Part shown: positions 53,350 through 64,000 of the stretch, piece after piece | How positions within the stretch are numbered: position 1 is the first letter of the stretch | Layout of the letters: each line of letters opens with the position of its first letter | Source of the DNA: Hyphomicrobiales bacterium | GTDB taxonomy: Bacteria > Pseudomonadota > Alphaproteobacteria > Rhizobiales > Beijerinckiaceae | DNA length: 64,000 nt | NCBI GenBank assembly: GCA_027487245.1 | Contig: JAIYDY010000055.1 | Coordinates: forward strand, 1 to 64,000 | Reading direction: 5' to 3' | Notes under the pieces: generated by a model | What the model was told of the DNA's origin: nothing | The model's input: only the letters and a program-made list of their open reading frames with translations | The model's database searches: none | Made by a program: the position numbers and the translations under genes

Positions 53350-54399
53350 ATGAGCGACAAGAACCGCCCAAGCCTGCTCGATGGCGCCAAGCGCGAGGAT
53401 GACATCGATCAGTCGATTCGTCCGCTGGCGCTGGGCGAGTTCATCGGCCAGCAGCAGGCGCAGGACAATCTCAAGGTCTTCATCCAGGCGGCGAAGACGC
53501 GCGGCGATGCGCTCGACCATGTGCTGTTCGTCGGCCCGCCGGGGCTGGGCAAGACCACGCTGGCGCAGATCGTGGCGCGCGAGATGGGCGTCAACTTCCG
53601 CTCGACCTCCGGCCCGGTGATCGCCAAGGCCGGTGACCTTGCAGCGCAGCTCACCAATCTCGAAGAGCGCGACGTGCTGTTCATCGACGAGATCCACCGG
53701 CTCAACCCGGCGGTCGAGGAAATCCTCTATCCGGCGATGGAGGATTACCAGCTCGACCTGATCATCGGCGAGGGGCCGGCGGCACGTTCGGTCAAGATTG
53801 ACCTGCCGAAGTTCACGCTGGTCGGCGCGACCACGCGGGCAGGCCTGTTGACCACCCCGCTGCGCGACCGTTTCGGCATCCCGATCCGGCTCAACTTCTA
53901 CACGGTCGAGGAACTGGAGAAGATCGTGGCGCGTGGGGCGCGGGTCATGGGCATCGGCATGAGCGAGGACGGGGCCAATGAGCTGGCCAAGCGCTCGCGC
54001 GGGACGCCGCGCATCGCGGGCCGGCTGCTGCGCCGGGTGCGCGATTTCGCCATCGTCGACGGCGCGGACAGGATCACGCGGAGCGTCGCCGACAAGGCCT
54101 TGCGCCTGCTCGATGTCGACGCGATTGGGCTCGACCTGATGGACCGGCGCTATCTGCTGATGGTCGCCGAGAAGTTCGGCGGCGGGCCGGTCGGCATCGA
54201 GACCATCGCCGCAGCCCTCTCCGAACCGCGCGATGCGATCGAGGACATCATCGAGCCATTCCTGCTGCAGCAGGGCTTCCTGCAGCGCACGCCGCGGGGC
54301 CGGCTGCTGACGGTCGCAGCCTTCCGGCATCTGGGCATGCCCGAGCCGAAGCGCGAGGGCGCGCAGTTCGGGCTGTTCGGGGATGAGGGGGACGCGTGA
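53350..54399 (+). CDS. ruvB: Holliday junction branch migration ATPase RuvB
   Basis: 349 residues. Walker [16 protein letters not shown], Walker [14 protein letters not shown], sensor 1 LVGATTRAG, Arg finger region PLRDRFGI, then [18 protein letters not shown] and the winged-helix C-terminus ending in [14 protein letters not shown]. It drives branch migration with RuvA. Overlaps ybgC by 4 bp. Confidence 0.96.
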   Translation: MSDKNRPSLLDGAKREDDIDQSIRPLALGEFIGQQQAQDNLKVFIQAAKTRGDALDHVLFVGPPGLGKTTLAQIVAREMGVNFRSTSGPVIAKAGDLAAQLTNLEERDVLFIDEIHRLNPAVEEILYPAMEDYQLDLIIGEGPAARSVKIDLPKFTLVGATTRAGLLTTPLRDRFGIPIRLNFYTVEELEKIVARGARVMGIGMSEDGANELAKRSRGTPRIAGRLLRRVRDFAIVDGADRITRSVADKALRLLDVDAIGLDLMDRRYLLMVAEKFGGGPVGIETIAAALSEPRDAIEDIIEPFLLQQGFLQRTPRGRLLTVAAFRHLGMPEPKREGAQFGLFGDEGDA

Positions 54400-54818
54400 G
54401 CGCGGAACTGCACCACCTCCCCGTCCGTGTCTACTACGAGGACACCGACTTTTCGGGCGTGGTCTACCATGCCTCCTACCTGCGCTTCATGGAGCGGGGG
54501 CGGACGGAGCTGATCCGGGCGCTCGGCGTCGAGCAGCGTGAGCTGTTCGCCAGCGAGGGCGGCACGGAGGTGGCGCTGGCCTTCGCGGTGCGCCGCATGG
54601 CCATCGAGTTCCTCAAGCCTGCGGTGATGGACGACCTTCTGACCATCGAGACCGTTGCGGTCGTGGCGCGCGGGGCGACGATGCAGATCGCCCAGCGTGT
54701 GCTGCGCGGCTCCGAAGAGCTGGTCACGGCCGAGGTCACCGTCGCCTGCGTCGGGGCTGGCAAGGCGCGCCGGATACCGGAAGCCCTGCGCCGGCGGCTC
54801 AGGCTGGACACGCCCTGA
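54396..54818 (+). CDS. ybgC: YbgC, Tol-Pal-associated acyl-CoA thioesterase
   Basis: 140-residue hotdog thioesterase; the active-site segment is [29 protein letters not shown]. YbgC binds phospholipid-synthesis enzymes and belongs to the tol-pal operon in most proteobacteria. Here it is coupled to ruvB (4-bp overlap) and lies 242 bp before tolQ. Confidence 0.93.
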   Translation: MSAELHHLPVRVYYEDTDFSGVVYHASYLRFMERGRTELIRALGVEQRELFASEGGTEVALAFAVRRMAIEFLKPAVMDDLLTIETVAVVARGATMQIAQRVLRGSEELVTAEVTVACVGAGKARRIPEALRRRLRLDTP

Positions 54819-55060
54819 CAGGGCATCATGCCGCGCCCCGGGGATTGCTGCATTGCACGCAATCCTAACCGGACATTAACCCTATTGGCGGCTTAACTTG
54901 GCAGGAACACGGGAGAGCCACGTTCCTGACCCGTTCATGCGCCCTTCTTTCGCCGGATTCGGGCGCGATGGGAAAGGCCCACCTTTCCCGGCATGTGAGA
55001 AACCCGATCGCCGCGCTGGCAGCCACGTTGCCTGCCGCCGCGGCCAAAGGACATGAGCAG

Positions 55061-55789
55061 ATGACACCCGTCGAAATCGCACAGGCCCCCATCGACATGT
55101 CGTTCTGGGCGCTGTTCATGCACGCCCACCTCGTGGTCAAGCTGGTCATGATCGGCCTGATCGCGGCATCGGTGTGGTGCTGGGGCATCATCATCGACAA
55201 GATGCTGCTGTATCGCCGCACGCAGGCGGCCATGGACCGGTTCGAGGAAACCTTCTGGTCAGGCCAGTCGCTGGACGAGCTTTACCGCACGCTCTCGGCC
55301 AAGCCGGTCAGCGACATGGCAGCGGTGTTCGTCTCCGCCATGCGCGAGTGGAAGCGTTCTTTCGAGAATGGCGGACGTTCGGTCGCCTCGCTGTCGCAGC
55401 GCATCGACCGGGTGGTGGATGTGACCATCCAGCGCGAATCTGAGCGGCTCGAATCCAAACTGCTGATCCTCGCCACGATCGGGTCGTCATCGCCGTTCAT
55501 CGGGCTGTTCGGCACGGTCTGGGGCATCATGACCGCATTCCAGGCCATTGCCGTGTCCAAGAACACCTCGCTGGCCGTGGTCGCGCCGGGCATCGCCGAG
55601 GCTCTGCTGGCCACCGCCATCGGCCTGTTCGCGGCCATTCCGGCGGTGATCGCCTACAACAAGCTCCAGGCCGATGCCGCCAGGGCGACCAGCCGGCTTG
55701 AAACCTTCGCCGACGAGTTCTCCGCCATCCTCCAGCGCCAGATCGACGAGCGCATGGCTCCGCGCGATGCGCGCGACATGGCAGCCTGA
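55061..55789 (+). CDS. tolQ: TolQ, Tol-Pal proton-channel subunit
   Basis: 242 residues, MotA/TolQ/ExbB family with three helices: one near the N-terminus ([22 protein letters not shown]) and two in the C-half ([27 protein letters not shown] and [19 protein letters not shown]). It uses the proton gradient to power TolA during outer-membrane constriction. Start at 55061, with AGGA upstream; the in-frame extension is poor. Confidence 0.93.
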   Translation: MTPVEIAQAPIDMSFWALFMHAHLVVKLVMIGLIAASVWCWGIIIDKMLLYRRTQAAMDRFEETFWSGQSLDELYRTLSAKPVSDMAAVFVSAMREWKRSFENGGRSVASLSQRIDRVVDVTIQRESERLESKLLILATIGSSSPFIGLFGTVWGIMTAFQAIAVSKNTSLAVVAPGIAEALLATAIGLFAAIPAVIAYNKLQADAARATSRLETFADEFSAILQRQIDERMAPRDARDMAA

Positions 55790-55800
55790 GGGGCGGCGCG

Positions 55801-56259
<459 letters not shown>

Positions 56260-56264
56260 GGCAG

Positions 56265-57527
56265 TTGCGTTTCGCAAAGCTGTTCTCGAAGCAGGAGCCG
56301 GGCGTTGCCGTTTCGGCGTTCGGGCACGCAGCCGTGGTGGTTGCGGGCCTGGTCGCGTTTGGCAGTTCGCCCCCGCCCTTCAAGGACGCTGACGAGGCCA
56401 TTGCCGTCGAGGTGGTCGATCCTTCCGCTCTCAACGAGGTGACGCGCGGCGAACGCAGCGCCCAGGCCGTTCAGGACACGCCGCGCCCGCGTGCCGAACG
56501 GCAAAGCGAGATCACCGAACAAAAGGATCCGGGCGAGAACAAGCGCGATGCCCCGACCCCGCCGACGCGCCCTGCCGACCTGAAAACCGCCGAGCGTGAC
56601 GAGGTCGCGCCGCCGCCGCCGCCCTCACGCCCGGCCCCTGCGCCCGCCCAGCAGGCCGCGAGGCCGGAGACGCAGGCGCAGGAGGCGAAGCCCGACCCGA
56701 AGCCGCGCGAGGCGGCGAAGCCGGACCCCAAGCCGGAGATGCGCCGCGACCAGCTTGCCGCCCTTGCCGAGCAGGCCGAACTCCAGGCCCGCCGCGAGCA
56801 GGCCGCCGAGGAAGCGCGCGCTGCCGCCAGGGCCCGCGCCGAGGCCGAGGCCCGTGCTCGCGCACAGGCGGAGGCTGCCGCAAAAGCCCGTGCCGAAGCG
56901 GCTGCAAAGGCCAAGGCCGAGGCCGATGCCAAGGCAGAAGCCCTCGCCGAAGCCAAGGACAAGGCCGAGGCGGAGAACAAGGCCAAGGCCGAGGCGCTGG
57001 CAAAGGCCAAGGCTGCTGCCGACGCGAAGGCGAAAGCTGCGGCCGAGGCGAAGGCGCGCCGCGATGCGCAATTGGCGGCGCAGTTCAACCCGAACGACAT
57101 TTCCAAACTGCTCAACTCGAAGGAGCAGGCCCAGTCCTCCGGCTCGACGGGGCGCGAGGTCAACCGCGTCGCCTCGCTCGGCACGCAGACCGGCACCGCG
57201 CAGCGCATGAACCCGAACATGCGCTCGCAGCTGATCGGCATCATCAAGGAGCAGCTTGAGCGTTGCTGGGTGGTGCCCGTTGCGCTGCAAAGTTCGCAAC
57301 GCCCGCCGGTGCCGTCAGTCAGGGTGGCTCTGAAGCAGGATGGCACGCTGGCCAGCCAGCCCACGGTGGTCAACACTTCGGCGGACCCGCTGTTCAGGGT
57401 GGCAGCCGATTCGGCCCTCACCGCCACGCGGCGCTGCACGCCGCTGCGCATTCCGGCGCAATTTGCGCCTTTCTACAATGACTGGCGCGATGTCGTGGTG
57501 AACTTCGACGCGCGCGATGTCCTGTGA
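56265..57527 (+). CDS. tolA: TolA, Tol-Pal envelope-spanning protein
   Basis: 420 residues: a short cytoplasmic start and one helix ([19 protein letters not shown]), a Pro/Arg-rich region, a long Ala/Lys/Glu coiled coil (about 165-270, repeated KAKAEA-type units) and a C-terminal globular domain ([20 protein letters not shown]...[18 protein letters not shown]). TTG start at 56265. The poly-Ala coil explains several long spurious frames on both strands. Confidence 0.92.
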   Translation: MRFAKLFSKQEPGVAVSAFGHAAVVVAGLVAFGSSPPPFKDADEAIAVEVVDPSALNEVTRGERSAQAVQDTPRPRAERQSEITEQKDPGENKRDAPTPPTRPADLKTAERDEVAPPPPPSRPAPAPAQQAARPETQAQEAKPDPKPREAAKPDPKPEMRRDQLAALAEQAELQARREQAAEEARAAARARAEAEARARAQAEAAAKARAEAAAKAKAEADAKAEALAEAKDKAEAENKAKAEALAKAKAAADAKAKAAAEAKARRDAQLAAQFNPNDISKLLNSKEQAQSSGSTGREVNRVASLGTQTGTAQRMNPNMRSQLIGIIKEQLERCWVVPVALQSSQRPPVPSVRVALKQDGTLASQPTVVNTSADPLFRVAADSALTATRRCTPLRIPAQFAPFYNDWRDVVVNFDARDVL

Positions 57528-57546
57528 TCACCGACAAGGTTCGAGC

Positions 57547-58926
57547 ATGATGATGACCACCCTTGAGCTTGCGCCCCCCGGCTTCGGCCTCACCCGCCTC
57601 GCATCCTTCAGCCGCCGCCGGCTGCTGGCCGGATCAGGGGCCTTGATCGCGGCCCAGGCGCTGGGAACCTCCGCGGCCATGGCGCAACTGGTGATCGACC
57701 TGCGCAAGGGCACGTTCCAGCCCATGCCCATCGCCATCGCCGATTTCGGCGGAGAGGGCGACATGGGCCCGCGCGTCTCCGGCATCATCACCAACAACCT
57801 GCGCCGATCCGGCTATTTCGTGCCGCTGCCCCGCGAACGGCATGCCGAGCGGACCCCGCCCTTCGACGGCATCCCCAACTTCGAGCAGTGGAAGCCGACC
57901 GGCGTGCAGGGCCTCGTCGTCGGCCGCGTGGTGCGCGATGGCGCGCGCCTGCGCTCCGAGTTCCGCTTGTGGGATGTCACCAGCGGCCAGCAACTCGCCG
58001 GCCAGCAGTACTTCACCGATCCCAACAACATGCGCCGCGTGGCGCACATCATCTCCGACGCCGTCTATTCGAAGGTCACCGGCGTGGGCGGCTATTTCGA
58101 CACGCGCGTGGTGTTCGTCGATGAGGCTGGCCCCAAGGAGAACCGCCGCAAGCGGCTTGCCATCATGGATCAGGACGGGGCGAACGTGCGCTTCCTCACC
58201 ACGGGCGATGTCAGCGTGGTGACGCCGCGTTATTCGCCTGTGTCGCAGGACGTGACCTACATGGCGCAGCGGCAAGGCGAGCAACCGCGCGTGCATGTCA
58301 TCAACATCGAGAGCGGCGCGCGGCAGGTGGTCGGCAATTTCCCCGACATGACCTCGAGCCCGCGCTTCTCGCCCAATGGCCAGACCATCGCGCTGTCGCT
58401 CCAGACCGGTGGCAACTCGAACCTTTACGCCATGAACCTGGGCTCGCGCTCGACCACGCGCCTGACCGACACGGCGGCAATCGACACATCGCCGTCCTAT
58501 TCGCCCGATGGCACCCAGATCGTTTTCGAGAGCGACCGGGGCGGCTCGCAGCAGCTTTACCTGATGGATTCGGGCGGCGGGGCTGCCAAACGCATCTCGT
58601 TCGCGCAGGGATCGTACTCGCAGCCGGCCTGGTCACCAAAAGGTGATCTGATCGCCTTCACCAAGCGCACCGGCGGCGGCTTCGCCATCGGGGTGATGCG
58701 GCCCGACGGTTCGGGCGAGCGGCTGCTGACCGAAGGCTTCCACAACGAGTCGCCGACCTTCGCGCCCAATGGCCAGTATCTGATGTTTTTTCGCGATCCG
58801 GGCGGGCAATCGGGCGGAAAACTCTACATGGTCGACATCACGGGCCGAGTCGAGCAGCCGGTTCCGACACCGGCCTTTGCCTCCGATCCGACATGGTCGC
58901 CGCTGCTGACCGAGGTCCGTTCCTGA
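57547..58926 (+). CDS. tolB: TolB, periplasmic beta-propeller of the Tol-Pal system
   Basis: 459 residues. The signal region [20 protein letters not shown] has a twin-arginine pattern, then [27 protein letters not shown] starts the N-domain (about 45-180), followed by a six-bladed propeller with [13 protein letters not shown], [23 protein letters not shown] and [19 protein letters not shown] repeats. It binds Pal and TolA. The start at 57547 is used; the ATG at 57517 overlaps tolA. Confidence 0.93.
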   Translation: MMMTTLELAPPGFGLTRLASFSRRRLLAGSGALIAAQALGTSAAMAQLVIDLRKGTFQPMPIAIADFGGEGDMGPRVSGIITNNLRRSGYFVPLPRERHAERTPPFDGIPNFEQWKPTGVQGLVVGRVVRDGARLRSEFRLWDVTSGQQLAGQQYFTDPNNMRRVAHIISDAVYSKVTGVGGYFDTRVVFVDEAGPKENRRKRLAIMDQDGANVRFLTTGDVSVVTPRYSPVSQDVTYMAQRQGEQPRVHVINIESGARQVVGNFPDMTSSPRFSPNGQTIALSLQTGGNSNLYAMNLGSRSTTRLTDTAAIDTSPSYSPDGTQIVFESDRGGSQQLYLMDSGGGAAKRISFAQGSYSQPAWSPKGDLIAFTKRTGGGFAIGVMRPDGSGERLLTEGFHNESPTFAPNGQYLMFFRDPGGQSGGKLYMVDITGRVEQPVPTPAFASDPTWSPLLTEVRS

Positions 58927-58986
58927 CCCGTCAGGGGTGGGGCGGACGGTAAGGATCGGTTAACCATCTGCCCCGATGCCGCCATT

Positions 58987-59015
58987 TTGACTTGATCTGG
59001 CAAGGTCTCGTTTAG
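58987..59015 (+). promoter_or_regulatory. Possible sigma-70 promoter upstream of pal
   Basis: TTGACT, a 17-bp spacer and GTTTAG end 78 bp before the pal start, in the 167-bp tolB-pal gap. The -10 element is weak. A separate pal promoter would fit the high copy number of Pal. Confidence 0.3.
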
Positions 59016-59093
59016 GTTGACGCGACATTGATGAGGCATGTGGCGTCTTGATCACAGATGCCTGCCTTTCTTGCCGCTTCCGGAGACATGTCC

Positions 59094-59600
59094 ATGTTGA
59101 TGTCCTTTCTCGCCAGCGCCCGCGCCGCCAAGCTTGCCTTGATCGTGCTGGGCGGCCTTGCGCTGGGTGCCTGTTCGAGCACGCCCACCACCGATCCCAA
59201 TGCCGGCTTCGGGGCTGGCGGGGCGGCCACGCCCGGTAGCGCGCAGGATTTCGTCGTCAATGTCGGCGACCGCGTCTTCTTCGAGTCGGACTCGACCGAC
59301 CTGACCTCCACCGCCACCGCGACCCTCGACAAGCAGGCGACCTGGCTCGGCCGCTACCCGCGCTACACCTTCACCATCGAAGGCCATGCCGACGAGCGCG
59401 GCACCCGCGAATACAACTTCTCGCTCGGTGCCCGCCGCGCCCAGGCGGTGCGCGACTATCTCGCCTCGCGCGGGATTCCGGCCAACCGGATGCGCATCGT
59501 CTCCTATGGCAAGGAGCGCCCCGTGGCGGTCTGCAACGACATCTCGTGCTGGTCGCAGAACCGGCGCGCCGTGACCCTGCTGGATGCGGCAGGGCTCTGA
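59094..59600 (+). CDS. pal: Pal, peptidoglycan-associated lipoprotein
   Basis: 168 residues with a lipoprotein signal ending LALGAC-SS and an OmpA-like domain (VNVGDRVFFESDSTDLTSTATATLDKQ; YTFTIEGHADERGTREYNFSLGARRAQAV), which binds peptidoglycan. GGAG at 59082 fits the ATG at 59094 best (8-bp spacing); the ATG at 59088 is too close. A candidate promoter lies upstream and a hairpin follows. Confidence 0.92.
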   Translation: MLMSFLASARAAKLALIVLGGLALGACSSTPTTDPNAGFGAGGAATPGSAQDFVVNVGDRVFFESDSTDLTSTATATLDKQATWLGRYPRYTFTIEGHADERGTREYNFSLGARRAQAVRDYLASRGIPANRMRIVSYGKERPVAVCNDISCWSQNRRAVTLLDAAGL

Positions 59601-59640
59601 AAGATGGCGCCGCATCGGCGGCGTTGAACCTGTGTTCATG

Positions 59641-59668
59641 ACAACCGGCGTCATACTGCGCCGGTTGT
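59641..59668 (+). terminator. Hairpin after pal, possible terminator or attenuator
   Basis: ACAACCGGCG / CGCCGGTTGT form a perfect 10-bp stem with an 8-nt loop, 40 bp after pal. The following CGCGTTTG has only a short T-run, so termination is likely partial, which would favour pal over cpoB expression. Confidence 0.5.
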
Positions 59669-59764
59669 CGCGTTTGTGGCATGGAGTTTGCCGGGTTGAC
59701 GCCGTATTCGGGTGAAACGGTTCCGGTCAGGATGGGGCTCGGCAAGATGATTTCTGGAGCAGTG

Positions 59765-60670
59765 ATGCGTTTTGCAGCGGTTCCGACATGGCGAACAGGC
59801 GCAAGCCTTGCTGTGCTGCTCGGGTTCTGGCTGGCCGTGGCCGCGCCGGTTCAGGCGCAGGATGCGGCCGAACTCAGCGTGCGCGTCAACCGGATGGAGA
59901 ACCAGATCCGCCAGCTCTCCGGGCAGATCGAGCAACTCCAGTTCGAGAACCGCCGCCTGACCGAGCAGCTCAAGCGCTTTCAGGAAGATGTCGAGTTCCG
60001 CCTCAACGAACGGGGTGGTGCCCGTGCGCCGGGCACCGCGGCTCCCGCTGCCACGCCGGGCGCGGCACCCGGCCAGCCGGCACGGCCCCGGCGCAACGAT
60101 GCCTTCGATCCCGGCGCCCAACCTGGTGCAGCCGGTGCCCCGCGCCCGCTGGGCGGCGGCGCGCTCGACACGGCCGGGCCGGGCTCTGGCCAGCCGCTCG
60201 ATGTGTCCGGTGCGCGCGTCCCGCAAGGCGCCTTGCCGGCCGCGCCGAGGCCAGCCCAGAGCGCGGCGGCAACAGCCACCGGCACACCACGAGCCACCTA
60301 CGATGCCGCCTTTGCAGCCATCAATGCGCGCCAGTATGAGGACGCGGAGATGGGCTTCCGCCAGTTCCTGCAATCGAACCCGCGTGACCGGCTGGTGCCC
60401 GCCGCGACCTATTGGCTGGGCGAGAGCTATTTCCGGCGTAACCGCCACAAGGATGCTGCTGAGCAGTATCTGAAGGTCACCACCGAGCATGGCCGCGCCC
60501 CGATCGCACCGGATGCCATGTTGAGGCTGGGGATGTCGCTCAATGCGCTCGGCGCGCGCGATCAGGCCTGCGCCACCTATGCGCAGTTGTCCGTCAAGTA
60601 TCCCGAAGCCTCGCAGAACGTGCGGCAGGGCGTTGAGCGCGAGCAGAAGCGCGCCCGCTGCGACGGCTGA
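59765..60670 (+). CDS. cpoB: CpoB (YbgF), Tol-Pal-associated coordinator protein
   Basis: 301 residues: signal peptide (LAVLLGFWLAVAAPVQAQ), N-terminal trimerising coiled coil (LSVRVNRMENQIRQLSGQIEQLQFENRRLTEQL), a long Ala/Pro/Gly linker, then TPR repeats (YEDAEMGFRQFLQSNPRDRLVPAATYWLGESYFRR...). It links peptidoglycan synthesis to Tol constriction. TGGAG 5 bp upstream supports the ATG at 59765 over 59681. Its stop overlaps the tilS start by 1 bp. Confidence 0.9.
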   Translation: MRFAAVPTWRTGASLAVLLGFWLAVAAPVQAQDAAELSVRVNRMENQIRQLSGQIEQLQFENRRLTEQLKRFQEDVEFRLNERGGARAPGTAAPAATPGAAPGQPARPRRNDAFDPGAQPGAAGAPRPLGGGALDTAGPGSGQPLDVSGARVPQGALPAAPRPAQSAAATATGTPRATYDAAFAAINARQYEDAEMGFRQFLQSNPRDRLVPAATYWLGESYFRRNRHKDAAEQYLKVTTEHGRAPIAPDAMLRLGMSLNALGARDQACATYAQLSVKYPEASQNVRQGVEREQKRARCDG

Positions 60671-61809
60671 TGGACGGGCGCACGCCGCAGCCCGCCGTGC
60701 CGGTTTCACCGGACGAGGCCGACGCGGCCTTCACCATGCTGGCGGGCCGAAGGGTGCTGCTGGGTGTCTCGGGCGGTCCCGATTCGGTTGCGCTCATGGG
60801 ACTCATGACGGGCTGGGCGCGGCGGCGCGGGCACGCCTTGCCGGCCGTCGCTGTGGTCGATCATGGTCTTCGGCCCGCCTCCGCCGATGAAGCAGCCTTT
60901 GTCGTCGCCAGCGCCGAAGCGCTGGGCCTCGCCGCTGCCATCCTGCCCTGGACGGGGCCGAAACCCGCCAGCGCGCTGCAGGACAACGCGCGCCGGGCCC
61001 GCTACCGATTGCTCGCCGCGCATGCCCGCGCGATCGGGGCCGACATGCTGGTGACGGCGCATACCGAGGATGACCAGGCGGAAACGCTGATGATGCGGCT
61101 GGCCAGCGGCTCGGGCCTGACGGGGCTGGCCGGCATGCGGCAGCAGACGCGCAGCGCCGGCATCGCCCATGCCCGGCCGGCCCTGGGCTGGAGCAAGGCG
61201 CGGCTGATCGCGACCTGCCGGCAGCATGGCTGGGGCTGGATCAACGACCCTTCCAATGCCGATCAGCGATTCGCACGCGTGCGCTGGCGCGGCATCCTGC
61301 CCGTCCTGGCGGCCGAGGGGCTGGATGCGGGCCGTCTCGGCGTGCTGGCACGCCGGCTGGCCGCAGCCGACGAGGCGCTGGACGAGATCGCGGAGCGGGC
61401 ACTTCAGGCCTGCCGAATCGACGCGACCGATCCAGGCTGGCAACTCGATTTCAGGCGGCTGGCAGGCTATCCTTCTGCGATCGTGATGCGCGCACTGGGC
61501 CGCATGCTGTCGCCGCCGGGCGACCAGGGCACTGGCGGCGAGGATGCCATCACGGCTGAGGTAGGCTTGCGCTTGCAGCGGCTGGAAGCCTGCACCGAGG
61601 CGCTTCTGGACGCGCTCCGGGCGGGCAGGGCGGTCAGGCGCACGCTTGGCGGACAGGTTCTTTCGCTTGACCGGGACGGTCTGCTCGGGGGGCGGCCAGA
61701 AGGCCCGCGCCGGCGCGGCAGCGCGCATGCAGGCAAACGCAATGGCGATGGCGGGCCTGACGGCGTCACACACCCTGTCGGCCAGCATCCCCGGCGCGTC
61801 CCGCGCTGA
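60670..61809 (+). CDS. tilS: tRNA(Ile)-lysidine synthase
   Basis: 379 residues. The PP-loop ATP motif LGVSGGPDSVALMGLM, VVDHGLRPAS, TAHTEDDQAETLMMRLASGSGLTGLAGM and the WINDPSNADQRFARVRWRG segment are diagnostic. It changes C34 of the tRNA(Ile) CAU anticodon to lysidine. The last 35 residues are Gly/Arg-rich and look unlike a folded domain. TGATG overlap with cpoB. Confidence 0.92.
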   Translation: MDGRTPQPAVPVSPDEADAAFTMLAGRRVLLGVSGGPDSVALMGLMTGWARRRGHALPAVAVVDHGLRPASADEAAFVVASAEALGLAAAILPWTGPKPASALQDNARRARYRLLAAHARAIGADMLVTAHTEDDQAETLMMRLASGSGLTGLAGMRQQTRSAGIAHARPALGWSKARLIATCRQHGWGWINDPSNADQRFARVRWRGILPVLAAEGLDAGRLGVLARRLAAADEALDEIAERALQACRIDATDPGWQLDFRRLAGYPSAIVMRALGRMLSPPGDQGTGGEDAITAEVGLRLQRLEACTEALLDALRAGRAVRRTLGGQVLSLDRDGLLGGRPEGPRRRGSAHAGKRNGDGGPDGVTHPVGQHPRRVPR

Positions 61810-61945
61810 TGCCTCACGGACCGCAGCCTGCGTCAACCCTGTTCCACGCCGGAGCCTTGGCAAGGGCCATGGCGAGGACTAAGTATGGTGTCAACGATGC
61901 GGCTCTCCTGTCCCTGGCCCGAGCCCGCGCAGAACGGATGCGGAT

Positions 61946-63865
<1,920 letters not shown>

Positions 63866-63891
63866 GGGCGCGCGGAACCACAACACAGATC

Positions 63892-63924
63892 AAGCCCGGA
63901 CCCTGCCAGGTCCGGGCTTTCTCG
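63892..63924 (+). terminator. Rho-independent terminator after ftsH
   Basis: Stem AAGCCCGGACC / GGTCCGGGCTT, 6-nt loop, followed by TCTCG with limited T content. Nothing that I can support as a gene lies between here and the window end. Confidence 0.7.
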
Positions 63925-64000
63925 TTTCCGGCAGGCATTGTGCCCTAGGCCCTGTCATGGCCTGTGAACCATGAAACGGGTGCTGCAACAGTCGATTACA

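Noticed and set aside
61680..61809. Frameshift near the end of tilS
   Set aside because: The Gly/Arg-rich tail looks odd, but no alternative frame gives a better C-terminus that I can recognise, and low-complexity tails occur in this family.
63925..64000. Start of another gene at the right edge
   Set aside because: An ATG is present but too little sequence follows to support a coding call.

Overview
The window is high-GC, densely packed alphaproteobacterial chromosome. Gene content and order (Tol-Pal cluster after ruvCAB, 6S RNA in front of 5-formyl-THF cyclo-ligase, prmA/aminopeptidase P/CobW/WD40 neighbourhood, Tim44-domain protein, tilS-ftsH) fit the order Hyphomicrobiales (Rhizobiales), perhaps near Bosea or Phreatobacter; the genus is a guess from memory of gene order. 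I see no insertion sequence, prophage, tRNA, rRNA or CRISPR.

Region 1, 1-15.5 kb, housekeeping. A WD40 gene broken by an in-frame TAG; a CobW-type zinc GTPase behind a Zur-like palindrome; aminopeptidase P; two micro-protein genes with their own palindromes; prmA; a Tim44-domain protein; a His/Gly-rich secreted protein; a UvrD/PcrA helicase; a hotdog thioesterase; an FAD-linked 2-hydroxyacid dehydrogenase; and a giant AsmA-type protein.

Region 2, 15.5-33.5 kb, nitrogen scavenging. Hydantoinase, an NMT1-type ABC importer, a RutR-type repressor with two matching operators, a TAXI-TRAP importer, a gamma-glutamyltranspeptidase-like enzyme, an amidase, a cobalt-type nitrile hydratase (alpha with a His-rich tail, beta, accessory protein), then a NicO-type Ni/Co transporter with its DUF1007 partner. 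Together they could import and hydrolyse cyclic ureides, nitriles, amides and gamma-glutamyl compounds.

Region 3, 33.8-47.4 kb, one same-strand run: fused indolepyruvate ferredoxin oxidoreductase, a long-chain acyl-CoA ligase, a complete Liv-type ABC importer, an NTF2-like protein, a membrane zinc peptidase and a PaaK-like CoA ligase. This looks like uptake of aromatic or branched amino or carboxylic acids and their conversion to CoA thioesters. A composite palindromic repeat lies inside the transporter operon.

Region 4, 47.4-64 kb, core functions: 6S RNA, 5-FCL, YmdB-type phosphoesterase, ExoD, YebC, TauE/SafE, ruvC-ruvA-GNAT-ruvB, ybgC-tolQRAB-pal-cpoB, tilS, ftsH and a terminator.

The most notable points are the unusual gene partnerships and regulatory palindromes of regions 1-3. 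I found no wholly unknown multi-gene system.
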